From: Akkermansiaceae bacterium
GTDB lineage: Bacteria > Verrucomicrobiota > Verrucomicrobiia > Verrucomicrobiales > Akkermansiaceae
Direction: 5' to 3'
Assembly (NCBI GenBank): GCA_017798145.1
Contig: CP059069.1
Location: forward strand, 3,705,226 to 3,769,225
DNA length: 64,000 nucleotides
Below the pieces are notes generated by a model. That model did no database searches, had not been told where the DNA came from, and was given only the letters and a program-made list of their open reading frames with translations. Positions 24,759-33,096 of the stretch are shown here, piece by piece (the first letter of the stretch is position 1; every line of letters starts with the position of its first letter). Made by a program: the position numbers and the translations under genes.

Positions 24759-26681
24759 TTACAGCAGGTCGTAGCTGCGGCCGCCGACGCCTTCGTGCCA
24801 GCGAATGTAGGCGCGGTTGACCATGGCGAAGCCGCCGGGGGTGGGGTAGTCGCCGGTGAAATACCAGTCGCCGCAGGGCCCCTTGATGGAAGCGTGCAGG
24901 TTTTCGATGGATTGGTAGATTACCTCGACCTCGCCGCTCCACTCGATGTCCTCGGGATAGACCATGCGGCTGATCTCGGCGGAGATTTCCTCGGGGGTGA
25001 AGGCTTCGTAGACGCCTTGGACGCGGTTGCGGCGCTCGGCGGCGGGCTTTTTCAGCTCCTCCTTGCATTCGTCGTAGATGCGGTCGAGGAGGTGCTGGCG
25101 GCCGGCCCGGCGGTGGAGGGCGACGGCGGCGTTGAAGGCGATGAACTTGCCCAGTTCCGACATGTCGATGCCGTAGCAATCCGGGTAGCGTATCTGCGGG
25201 GCGGTGGAGCAGATGACGATCTTCGACGGCTTGGTGCGGGCGAGGATTTTCAGGATGGATTTCTTCAGCGTGGTGCCGCGGACAATGGAATCGTCGAGCA
25301 CGACGAGGTTGTCACCGGGTTTCACCGCGCCGTAGGTGATGTCATAGACGTGGGAGACGAGCTGGTCGCGGCCTTTCTCTTGGGAGATGAAGGTGCGCAT
25401 CTTGATGTCCTTGTGGGCGATCTTCTCACCGCGTGGCCAGTTGCGGAGAATGAGCTCATCGACCTTTTCCGGGGTCAGGGTTCCGGCGGCTGCGCCTTCG
25501 AGTATGGCCATGCGCACCTGCTGGCGGCGATAGAGGCGGAGGCCGTCCATCATGCCGTGGTAGGCGGTCTCGGCGGTGTTCGGGATGAAGGAGAAGACGG
25601 TTTTCTCGAACGCTTCTCCGATGGAGGCGACGACCTGATCGACGAGGGCGGAGCCCATGGCCTTGCGCTCGCGGTAGATCTGCGGGTCGTTGCCGCGGGA
25701 GAAATAGATTTTCTCGAAGGAGCAGGGGGTGAATTTCTGCGGGGTGTGGAACTGGGTGTCGGAAAATGTTCCGTCCGCCTTGATGACGATGACGGAGCCC
25801 GGATCGAGGGCCTTGACCTGATCGGCCTCGGCTTCGAAGACGGTCATGAGCGGCACGCGCTCGGAGGCGAAGGCGATGACATCATCGGTGATGAGCATGT
25901 GGCAGGGGCGGATGCCGCGCGGGTCGCGCATGACGAACATGTCCCCGTTGCCGACCGCACCGCAGATTGCGTAGCCTCCGTCCCATGGCTCGGCGGATTG
26001 GGCGATGATGTCCGGGATGTCGAGCGCGGCGGAAATGTGATCGGGGATCTCGGCTCCGGGCATCCCCTGGTCGCGGAGCTTGTGGTAGAGGTTGGTGTGC
26101 GCCTCGTCGAGGTGGTAGCCGATCTCCTCAAGGACCGTCTGGGTGTCGGTGCCGAAGACCGGGTGCTGGCCCCGCTGGATGAGCGTGTCGTTGAGCTCGG
26201 CGGCGTTGGTCATGTTGAAATTCCCCATGACCATGAGGGTGCGAGTGGGCCAGTTGCTGCGGCGCAGGTATGGATGGCAGGAGCCTTCGTCGAACTCGCC
26301 GCTGGTGCCGTAGCGCAGGTGACCCATGAGGATCTCCCCGCCGAAGTCGAAGTTCGCCTTGACGCTGTCCGGGTTGTGCTTATCCAGCTTTTCCTTGCGG
26401 TGCATCTTGAAGAAGGATTTCACCTCCTTGCGGAAAATCTGAGCAAGGGCGTCGGCCTCGATACCGCGCCTGCGGTGGACGTAGGGTTTGCCGATGGGCA
26501 TATCGAGCTTCACGCAGCCGATGCCGGTGCCGTCCTGGCCTCGGTTGTGCTGCTTCTCCATGAGGAGGAACAGCTTGTTCATGCCCCACAGGCAGGTGCC
26601 GTAGCGGTCGTGATAGTACGCAAGCGGCTTGCGAAGCCGGACAGCGGCGATGCCGCATTCGTGGTTTAGGTGGTCGCTCAA
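24759..26681 (-). CDS. purF: amidophosphoribosyltransferase, long form
   Basis: A 640-residue PurF that transfers glutamine amide nitrogen to PRPP, the first step of purine synthesis. The catalytic cysteine is in NHECGIAAV near the N-terminus. The glutaminase loop MGHLRYGTSGE and the PRPP loop NLVVLDDSIVRGTTL (about residue 455) are intact. It is longer than the usual 470-500 residues, with insertions in the glutaminase half (for example FRKEVKSFFKMHRKEKLDKHN) and a C-terminal extension ending GGRSYDLL. The start is a TTG at 26681; the nucleophile is then Cys9, so either propeptide removal or internal use is needed. Preceded by purM. Confidence 0.93.
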   Translation of the reverse strand: MSDHLNHECGIAAVRLRKPLAYYHDRYGTCLWGMNKLFLLMEKQHNRGQDGTGIGCVKLDMPIGKPYVHRRRGIEADALAQIFRKEVKSFFKMHRKEKLDKHNPDSVKANFDFGGEILMGHLRYGTSGEFDEGSCHPYLRRSNWPTRTLMVMGNFNMTNAAELNDTLIQRGQHPVFGTDTQTVLEEIGYHLDEAHTNLYHKLRDQGMPGAEIPDHISAALDIPDIIAQSAEPWDGGYAICGAVGNGDMFVMRDPRGIRPCHMLITDDVIAFASERVPLMTVFEAEADQVKALDPGSVIVIKADGTFSDTQFHTPQKFTPCSFEKIYFSRGNDPQIYRERKAMGSALVDQVVASIGEAFEKTVFSFIPNTAETAYHGMMDGLRLYRRQQVRMAILEGAAAGTLTPEKVDELILRNWPRGEKIAHKDIKMRTFISQEKGRDQLVSHVYDITYGAVKPGDNLVVLDDSIVRGTTLKKSILKILARTKPSKIVICSTAPQIRYPDCYGIDMSELGKFIAFNAAVALHRRAGRQHLLDRIYDECKEELKKPAAERRNRVQGVYEAFTPEEISAEISRMVYPEDIEWSGEVEVIYQSIENLHASIKGPCGDWYFTGDYPTPGGFAMVNRAYIRWHEGVGGRSYDLL

Positions 26682-26688
26682 AATTTCA

Positions 26689-26700
26689 AATTCTAGAATT
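26689..26700. repeat. AT-rich palindrome in the purM-purF junction
   Basis: AATTCTAGAATT is a perfect 12-base palindrome within TTTCAAATTCTAGAATTCAA. It fills most of the 36-base gap between purM and purF and stands out from the GC-rich surroundings, like the other junction words. Confidence 0.4.
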
Positions 26701-26717
26701 CAAAGCCTAGGGAAGAC

Positions 26718-27713
26718 TCATGGGGCGACTTGCACGCGTACACCCTCAGTGGCGTTCATTGTCCCAAGGATGTGGCCGCCTGGGCCGGCTTTCAGGGCGG
26801 AATCGACATCTGCTTCCGCGACGATGGCGACCCAGCCTATGCCCATGTTGAAGGTGTGGAAACGGTCTTCGGCATCGACCTGGTCGAGGAGTTTCTCGAT
26901 GCCGGGGAGGTTCCACTTCGGGATGGTGAGATCGGCCCCCATGCCGACGAAGAGGCGTTCGAGGTTTTCAGGGAGGCCGCCGCCGGTGATGTGGGACATC
27001 GCTTTGGGCTTGATCCCGGATTTCTTGAGGTCGTTGACGACATCGTCATAAAGGCGGGTCGGCTCCAACCATGCGGAAAGCTCCTCCTCGGTGACTACGC
27101 CAGGCCCAATTTCCTTGAGGGCGCGGCGGACGAGCGACCAGCCGTTGGCGTGGATGCTGTTCGACTCGTAGCCGATGAGGACATCGCCGAGGGCGAGGGT
27201 GGTGGGGTCGATGAGATCCTTTTTCTCCGCGCAGCCGATGCAGAAGCCGGAAAGCTCGAGCACATCCACGGGGACGATGCCGGGCATTTCGGCGGTTTCG
27301 CCGCCGGCGAGGATGCAGTTGCAGGCTTCGAGGTAATCGGCCATTCCGCCGATCACGCGGGTGATCTTCTCCTCGTCGAGGGCGGCGATGCCGATGTAGT
27401 CGAGGAAGAGCAGGGGGTCGCCGCCGGTGGTGAGGATGTCGTTGACCGACATGGCGACGAGATCCTTGCCGGCGGTTTCGAGCATGTCATTTTCAAGCAG
27501 GAGCTCCAGTTTCGTGCCGACGCCGTCGCAGCCTGTGACAATGACCGGCTGGTCGTATTCGGATAGGTCGTAGCAGGCGGCGAAAAGTCCGAATGCGCCT
27601 AGCAGCTTGCGGTTGCGCTGGGTGCGTTTCACGTGCCCCTTGATGTCCCCGACGAGTGATGCGGCTCTCCGCGTGTCAACTCCTGCCTGCTGATAAGTGA
27701 GCTTGCCTGCCAT
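26718..27713 (-). CDS. purM: phosphoribosylformylglycinamidine cyclo-ligase
   Basis: A 331-residue AIR synthetase, fifth step of purine synthesis. Signatures are GVGTKLELLLEND, MSVNDILTTGGDPLLFLDY, LAGGETAEMPGIV and MSHITGGGLPENLER. Start and length are normal (YQQAGVDTRRA). It is upstream of purF on the same strand with 36 bases between, forming a purM-purF pair. No purine riboswitch was recognised in the 144 bases upstream, which hold G-runs. Confidence 0.96.
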   Translation of the reverse strand: MAGKLTYQQAGVDTRRAASLVGDIKGHVKRTQRNRKLLGAFGLFAACYDLSEYDQPVIVTGCDGVGTKLELLLENDMLETAGKDLVAMSVNDILTTGGDPLLFLDYIGIAALDEEKITRVIGGMADYLEACNCILAGGETAEMPGIVPVDVLELSGFCIGCAEKKDLIDPTTLALGDVLIGYESNSIHANGWSLVRRALKEIGPGVVTEEELSAWLEPTRLYDDVVNDLKKSGIKPKAMSHITGGGLPENLERLFVGMGADLTIPKWNLPGIEKLLDQVDAEDRFHTFNMGIGWVAIVAEADVDSALKAGPGGHILGTMNATEGVRVQVAP

Positions 27714-27857
27714 TGGTGTGCCCGGGTTCTAGGCAGGCCAGGGGAGGGGGTCACGCAGAAAAGCGCGTTTCCGGGCGATTGGGGGGGGTGCAGCGGCGGG
27801 GGGGCATCGGGAAAGCGGCTTGCATGGCATGGGGTGATGCCCCGCGGCTGTGATATC

Positions 27858-28484
27858 TCAGCGATTTTCAAGCGCGGCCTTTGCGCCGGGAATGTCTTCC
27901 GGGACATCCACGTCCGGTAGCGGGCTCAGCAGGTGAAAGGTAAGCCCGGCCTTCCGGGCGGCCTCGCAGGATTGAGGAAGCACGAGTTCCGTGCCCCATG
28001 AAATCCCTTGGAAGACCGCAGGCTCGAGTTTCGCCATCCCGATGAGGTAGTAGCCGCCATCAAGCGCCGGGCCGAAAACGAGATCGTGTTTTCCGAGGGA
28101 TGAAGCGGCTTCCTCAAGCGCGGCCTGATCCATCTCCGGGCAGTCCGTGCCCACGATGAGCACCTTTTCCGCCCCGGCCGCGAATTCCTCCCCGGCCGCG
28201 ATCCTCATTCGTTCCCCCAGATCGCCGTCCGCTTGCTGCCGAAAATGGAATTCGCCATCGGCAAGCCAACACTTCGCCTCCGTGGTGGTTCCGCCGGTGA
28301 AACAGATCGTCATCTTGCGCCCTTGTCCGGCGCTGCAAAAAGAAGCGGCGCGTGAGATGCAGTGGCGTGCGAGACGGCCGTGGAAATCCATGGCGCCAAT
28401 CGCCCCGAGAGCCGGGATGAGGCGTGTTTTCACAAAGCCCTCCGCAGGCAGGCGTGTCATCACGATCAGGGACAGTGCGGGCAT
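27858..28484 (-). CDS. TIGR04282-type glycosyltransferase-A fold enzyme (DUF2064)
   Basis: A 208-residue nucleotide-sugar-transferase-fold protein. The start MPALSLIVMTRLPAEGFVKTRL gives the KTRL basic motif. VLIVGTDCPEMDQ (the DxD-like GTDCP) and LVFGPALDGGYYLIG are diagnostic of DUF2064/TIGR04282. Some members act in arsenosugar or related glycan pathways; the substrate here cannot be inferred. The ATG at 28484 was chosen because the family start is exact. It is divergent from the RND permease gene. Confidence 0.85.
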   Translation of the reverse strand: MPALSLIVMTRLPAEGFVKTRLIPALGAIGAMDFHGRLARHCISRAASFCSAGQGRKMTICFTGGTTTEAKCWLADGEFHFRQQADGDLGERMRIAAGEEFAAGAEKVLIVGTDCPEMDQAALEEAASSLGKHDLVFGPALDGGYYLIGMAKLEPAVFQGISWGTELVLPQSCEAARKAGLTFHLLSPLPDVDVPEDIPGAKAALENR

Positions 28485-28614
28485 CTTGGGCGACAGTGAC
28501 GAAGATCTGCCGTAGCTCCAATCAGAATCAGCGGGTGGGAATGGGTTTGCAAACCCGGCGAGTGCGGGCAACTTGGGTTGGTCTTGTCCATGGACTCTGG
28601 CCGCGCATGCAAGG

Positions 28615-31600
28615 ATGCGGCTGTCGTTTGGCATTGGCATCAGGTTTCCCATCATTTCCGTTTTGAACAGACATCCATTCATCACCTGGTTCGCATCGAA
28701 TCCCGTTGTCGCGAACATCCTGATGTTGTCCATCCTTGGGGCGGGCGTTTTCACGGCGCTCAATGTCAGGAAAGAGGGTTTCCCCGCCTTCGCGGCGGAG
28801 TCCGTGACCATCACGGTGCCGATCCGCGGGGGGACTCCGGAAAACGTCGAGCGCGGTGTTGCGATCCGCATCGAGGAGTCGCTGAAATCGGTCAACGGCA
28901 TCGAGGAGATCCGCTCGGAGAGCACGGACAGCCTTGCGACGGTGACCGTCGAGGCGGTCGAGGGCTATCCGATCAACAAGCTGCTCGACGATGTGAAGAT
29001 CCAGGTCGATGCGATCCCGAGTTTCCCGGAACAGGCGGAGAAGCCGGTGGTGAAGGAAAACAAGCGCAGCAACCAGGTTCTCTGGATCGAGATCTATGGC
29101 GATGCGACAGAAACGGTGCGAAAAGAGACGGCGCGGAAGATCCGCGACAAGCTGCTCGCCCAGTCGGCGATCTCGCTGGTGGAGACCTTCGGAGCGCGCG
29201 ATTACGAGATTTCCATCGAGCCATCCGAGCAGCAGCTCCGCAGATACGGCCTGACTTTCCGCGAGTTGGCGGATGCGGTCTCGGCGAATTCCGTGGATCT
29301 CGGCGGCGGCGATGTCCGCTCCGACCGGGGCGACATTTCCCTGCGCGCCCGCGATCAGGCATACCGCAAGGCGGATTTCGAGAGCATCCCCGTCAGGACG
29401 GATCCGGACGGCGCCCGGATTTTCGTGAGGGATGTGGCGCAAGTGCGCGACGGCTTCGTGGACCAGAAATTCCTCAACCGTTTCCGCGGCCAGCCGACGA
29501 CGAGCCTCAACGTCGTCACCGAGGGCAACGACGACATCATCAAGGCGGTGCAGCAGGCGCGGGAGGTGGTCGATGGCCTTGAGGATCTGCCGGAGGGGGT
29601 GGAGGTTGCCCACTGGCTGGATGGCTCCACGAAGATCAAGGACAGGCTGATCCTGCTCGGGAAAAACGGCGGTCTCGGCGTCCTGCTGGTGCTCGGCATC
29701 CTGATGCTTTTCCTCAACCTCCGTCTGGCCTTCTGGGTCGCCATCGGCATCCCGGTCTCACTGGCCGGTGCGGTGACGCTGTTCCCCATTCCCGGCCTCG
29801 ATCTCTCCGTGAACATCATTTCCGCCTTCGGGTTCCTGGTGGTGCTCGGGATCGTGGTGGACGATGCGATCGTCATCGGCGAGTCGATCTACTCGGAAAA
29901 GGAGGCGAAGGGCGACGGCGATGGGGACGCGATCGCCACCACGGTCATGGGCGTAAGCCGGGTGGTCACTCCGGCGACCTTCGGGGTAATCACCACCATC
30001 GCCGCCTTCCTGCCGCTGACCCAGGTGAGCGGGCGGCTTGGAAACGTGTTCGGCCAGATCGCGACGACCGTGATCTTCTGCCTGATCTTTTCCCTGATCG
30101 AATCGAAACTCATCCTCCCCGCCCACCTCGCCCACATCAATGTCCACCGGAAGCCGGGGAATCCCATCACGAAGGCGTTCACCCGTTTCCAGAAAGCCAT
30201 ATCCAACTGCTTGAGAAGCCTCGTCCTCAGGGTCTATCTCCCCGCCGTGAAGCGCGCCATGCCATGGCGCTACGCGGTGCTCGCCACCTTCATCGCCATC
30301 TTCATCCTGGTGATCGGGCTGTTTCCCGCAGGCCAGCTGCGCTTCGTGTTTTTCCCGAACATCTACAACGACGATGCAAGTGCGAACCTGAGCCTGGAAC
30401 AGGGTCAGTCCGTCGATTACCTCCACAGCCAGGCGCAACGCATCGCTGACGAGGCACGGAAGCTCGGCGAGCGTTATGAAAGGGAGATAGGCCAGAATCC
30501 GTTTGTGGAAATCCAGGTCGCCGCAAGCACGAACACGGATGCATCGATAGCCGTGGAGCTGACCCGCTCGACCACCCGCGAGTCGCTGCCCTCGGAACAG
30601 ATCGTCAAGGACTGGCGGGAAGCGGTCGGCAGCGTGGCGGGCGCGCGCTCGCTGACCTTCAAGGCCACTGCCGGTCCGCCGGGCGGGGATCTTGCGATCA
30701 ACCTGGAGAGCGAGGATCTCGCGGAGCTTGAGAAGGCGGCCAAGGAGCTTTCCGATGAGGTCGCGACCTACCCCGGCACCTTCGACATCAGCGACAGTTT
30801 CAAATCGGGCAAGCCGGAGATCACCTACTCGGTCACGCCGGAGGGTGAAGCGGCGGGCTTCACGAGGCGGGATCTCGCGGAGGGTGTGCGGGATGCGTTC
30901 TTCGGGCGCGAGGCGCAGCGGGTGCAGCGCGGGCGCGACGAGCTGCGGGTGATGGTGCGCTACCCTCAGGATGAGCGGGATTCCCTGGAGACCCTGCGCG
31001 AAATGCGGGTCCGCGCACCGGATGGATCTGCGGTGCCTTTCCCTGTCATCGCGGACACCGAGTTCGGAAATGCGCTGGCATCCATCGAACGCATCGACAA
31101 CAAGCGCGTTGTCACCATCCAGGGCTCCGTCAACAAGGCGCTGACCTCCTCCGACGAGGTGGTGACGCGGCTTGAGGAGAAATTCTTCCCTGAGTTCCTC
31201 GCGAAATATCCGTCCATCTCCATCACCGAGAGCGGCGAGGTGGAGCAGCGGAAAAAATCCATCGGCTCCCTGCTCACCGGCTTTGTCTTCTCCATCGTGT
31301 TCATCTACGTGCTCATCGCGATCCCGCTGCGCAGCTACCTCAAGCCGCTCATCATCATGTCGGTGATCCCCTTCGGCATCATCGGCGCACTGCTCGGCCA
31401 TTACATGATGGGCCTGCCGATCTCCATCCTTTCGGTGTTCGGGATCCTGGCACTTTCGGGGGTGGTGGTGAACGATTCGCTGGTGCTCGTCTGCGCGGTG
31501 AACGACCTCCAGGATGAGGGCAAACCGCTGGCGGAAGCGGTGACCATGGCGGGCGTGGACCGTTTCCGCGCCATCCTGCTCACCTCCCTGACAACCTTCT

Positions 31601-31797
31601 TCGGCCTCGCGCCCCTGCTTCTGGAAACACAAGTCCAGGCACAGTTCCTGAAACCCATGGCCGCCTCGCTGGCCTTCGGGATCGCCTTCGCAACACTCAT
31701 CACCCTGTTCCTGCTGCCCATGCTCTTCCTCATCGTGAATGATGTGAGGAAACTCCTCAGGGCATACCTCGGATTGGAGCGAAAAGCGATGCAGTAG
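28615..31797 (+). CDS. RND-family efflux permease
   Basis: About 1,060 residues with the RND layout: an N-terminal helix, a periplasmic domain, six helices, a second periplasmic domain and six more helices. The proton-relay pair is in LGIVVDDAIVIGES (about residue 415). The matching lysine usual in helix 10 is absent; the region reads LALSGVVVNDSLVLV, as in other RND subfamilies with VVVNDSL. No periplasmic adaptor or outer-membrane channel gene adjoins it, so partners must be elsewhere. I chose ATG 28615; a TTG 42 bases upstream also fits. The substrate is unknown. Confidence 0.9.
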   Translation: MRLSFGIGIRFPIISVLNRHPFITWFASNPVVANILMLSILGAGVFTALNVRKEGFPAFAAESVTITVPIRGGTPENVERGVAIRIEESLKSVNGIEEIRSESTDSLATVTVEAVEGYPINKLLDDVKIQVDAIPSFPEQAEKPVVKENKRSNQVLWIEIYGDATETVRKETARKIRDKLLAQSAISLVETFGARDYEISIEPSEQQLRRYGLTFRELADAVSANSVDLGGGDVRSDRGDISLRARDQAYRKADFESIPVRTDPDGARIFVRDVAQVRDGFVDQKFLNRFRGQPTTSLNVVTEGNDDIIKAVQQAREVVDGLEDLPEGVEVAHWLDGSTKIKDRLILLGKNGGLGVLLVLGILMLFLNLRLAFWVAIGIPVSLAGAVTLFPIPGLDLSVNIISAFGFLVVLGIVVDDAIVIGESIYSEKEAKGDGDGDAIATTVMGVSRVVTPATFGVITTIAAFLPLTQVSGRLGNVFGQIATTVIFCLIFSLIESKLILPAHLAHINVHRKPGNPITKAFTRFQKAISNCLRSLVLRVYLPAVKRAMPWRYAVLATFIAIFILVIGLFPAGQLRFVFFPNIYNDDASANLSLEQGQSVDYLHSQAQRIADEARKLGERYEREIGQNPFVEIQVAASTNTDASIAVELTRSTTRESLPSEQIVKDWREAVGSVAGARSLTFKATAGPPGGDLAINLESEDLAELEKAAKELSDEVATYPGTFDISDSFKSGKPEITYSVTPEGEAAGFTRRDLAEGVRDAFFGREAQRVQRGRDELRVMVRYPQDERDSLETLREMRVRAPDGSAVPFPVIADTEFGNALASIERIDNKRVVTIQGSVNKALTSSDEVVTRLEEKFFPEFLAKYPSISITESGEVEQRKKSIGSLLTGFVFSIVFIYVLIAIPLRSYLKPLIIMSVIPFGIIGALLGHYMMGLPISILSVFGILALSGVVVNDSLVLVCAVNDLQDEGKPLAEAVTMAGVDRFRAILLTSLTTFFGLAPLLLETQVQAQFLKPMAASLAFGIAFATLITLFLLPMLFLIVNDVRKLLRAYLGLERKAMQ

Positions 31798-31821
31798 GGA
31801 ACCCGGACCCGGGGGATTTCG

Positions 31822-33078
31822 CTACGCTTTCCCCAAGCCGCTCATCGTGCCGGTGGAGGTGGCGAAATGGCCGCATTCCAAGCCAAGGTTTTGCAACATG
31901 CTCAGGTAGAGGTTGGGCAAGGGGTAGTTGTCTGTCTGGGAAAAGGCGAGGTGGTGGCCATGCGTGAAGCCGCCCCCTGCGAAGAGGACGGGCATGTTGC
32001 GGTTGTCGTGGGAGGAGGCGTTGCCGAGGTTCGAGGTGAGGAGAACCATGGTGTCATCGAGCAGCTCGTGCTTTTTGAGCTCACGGAGGAAATTCCCCCA
32101 GTTATCGACGGTGGTTTTTTCCACGATGGCGAGCTGCTCGAGTTTTTTCGGGTTCTGGCCGTGGTGGGAAAGGGAGTGGTAGGCCTCCTCGACTCCATCG
32201 AGGGCGCGGACGTTGTTTCCGGCGCAGTGGAGGGTGACGAAACGGGTGGAGTCGGTGCGGAGGGCGAGGGCGACGACATCGAGCATGGCGCGCATCTGGT
32301 CGGGGGCGCTGTTGTTGTCAGCCTGCGCCGGCGGGGCGCCGACCTTGGGCTTCGGGCGGCTGACCCATTTCTCGTTGGCTTCGAGCCTGGTCTCTAGCTC
32401 GCGGACGGATGTGAGCCATTCGTCCATTTTCTCACGGTCACCCTGGCCGAGCTGGCGGCCGAGGGCTTTGGTCTCGTCCCGCACGATGTCGAGGATGGAC
32501 TGGCCGCGCCCGTTGATCTCGGACTGGCGCTGTTTCGCGGCAGGGGTGTCCTCGGTGAAAAGCCGGGCGAAAAGTTCGCGGGCATCGTCGATGGCGGGGA
32601 TCATCGCGCCGTTTTCGGTGTAGGAGGGGGAGCGCGATCCGCGGGTGTTGAGAACCAGTGACGGGAAACGGGTCTGGTGGCCGAGGTGCTTTGCCATGAG
32701 CTGGTCCAGGGACACCGTGTTCGCCTTGGCGGAGTTCCGTTCCATCGGGCAGGCGGAGAAAATGGATGCCTCGGCCGCGTGGCCGCCCTTGACGCCGGGG
32801 TGGGAGGTTCCTGAGATGACGGTGAAATCCTCGCGCAGATCCTGGATGTCCTTGAGATACGGGGAGGGCATGTATCCGCGGCCTTTGCCCTTCGGGATCA
32901 GCAGCGGGTTGTGCAGTCCGAGTGCGAGCGAAACCCCGACGAATCGGCGCGGATTCACAGGGGCTCTGGAGGCGGCGAATGCGGGCACCATCGCATCGAG
33001 CATCGGCAGGCAAAGCGCGATGCCGGCCCGCTTGAGGACGGTGCGGCGCGAAAGTGATTTTCCGGTGGAGATGTGCAT
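31822..33078 (-). CDS. DUF1552 secreted protein (Tat signal)
   Basis: A 418-residue DUF1552 protein. The N-terminus SLSRRTVLKRAGIALCLP is a twin-arginine signal. Family blocks include LGLHNPLLIPKGKG, TVISGTSHPGVKGGHAAEASI, SLDQLMAKHLG and VVLLTSNLGNASSHDNRNMPVLFAGGG. The fold is thought to be alkaline-phosphatase/sulfatase-like. It lies 18 bases downstream of the DUF1592 cytochrome gene; this pair is typical of Planctomycetota and Verrucomicrobiota, but its substrate is not established. Confidence 0.92.
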   Translation of the reverse strand: MHISTGKSLSRRTVLKRAGIALCLPMLDAMVPAFAASRAPVNPRRFVGVSLALGLHNPLLIPKGKGRGYMPSPYLKDIQDLREDFTVISGTSHPGVKGGHAAEASIFSACPMERNSAKANTVSLDQLMAKHLGHQTRFPSLVLNTRGSRSPSYTENGAMIPAIDDARELFARLFTEDTPAAKQRQSEINGRGQSILDIVRDETKALGRQLGQGDREKMDEWLTSVRELETRLEANEKWVSRPKPKVGAPPAQADNNSAPDQMRAMLDVVALALRTDSTRFVTLHCAGNNVRALDGVEEAYHSLSHHGQNPKKLEQLAIVEKTTVDNWGNFLRELKKHELLDDTMVLLTSNLGNASSHDNRNMPVLFAGGGFTHGHHLAFSQTDNYPLPNLYLSMLQNLGLECGHFATSTGTMSGLGKA

Positions 33079-33096
33079 GCCGTGGGCTGTGCGGGG

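Noticed and set aside
24723..26669. 648-codon open frame opposite purF
   Set aside because: Antisense of a confidently identified gene. The Gly/Val/Asp-rich composition is the usual signature of such shadows.
27714..27857. Purine riboswitch upstream of purM
   Set aside because: Only G-runs are visible; no conserved riboswitch core was found.
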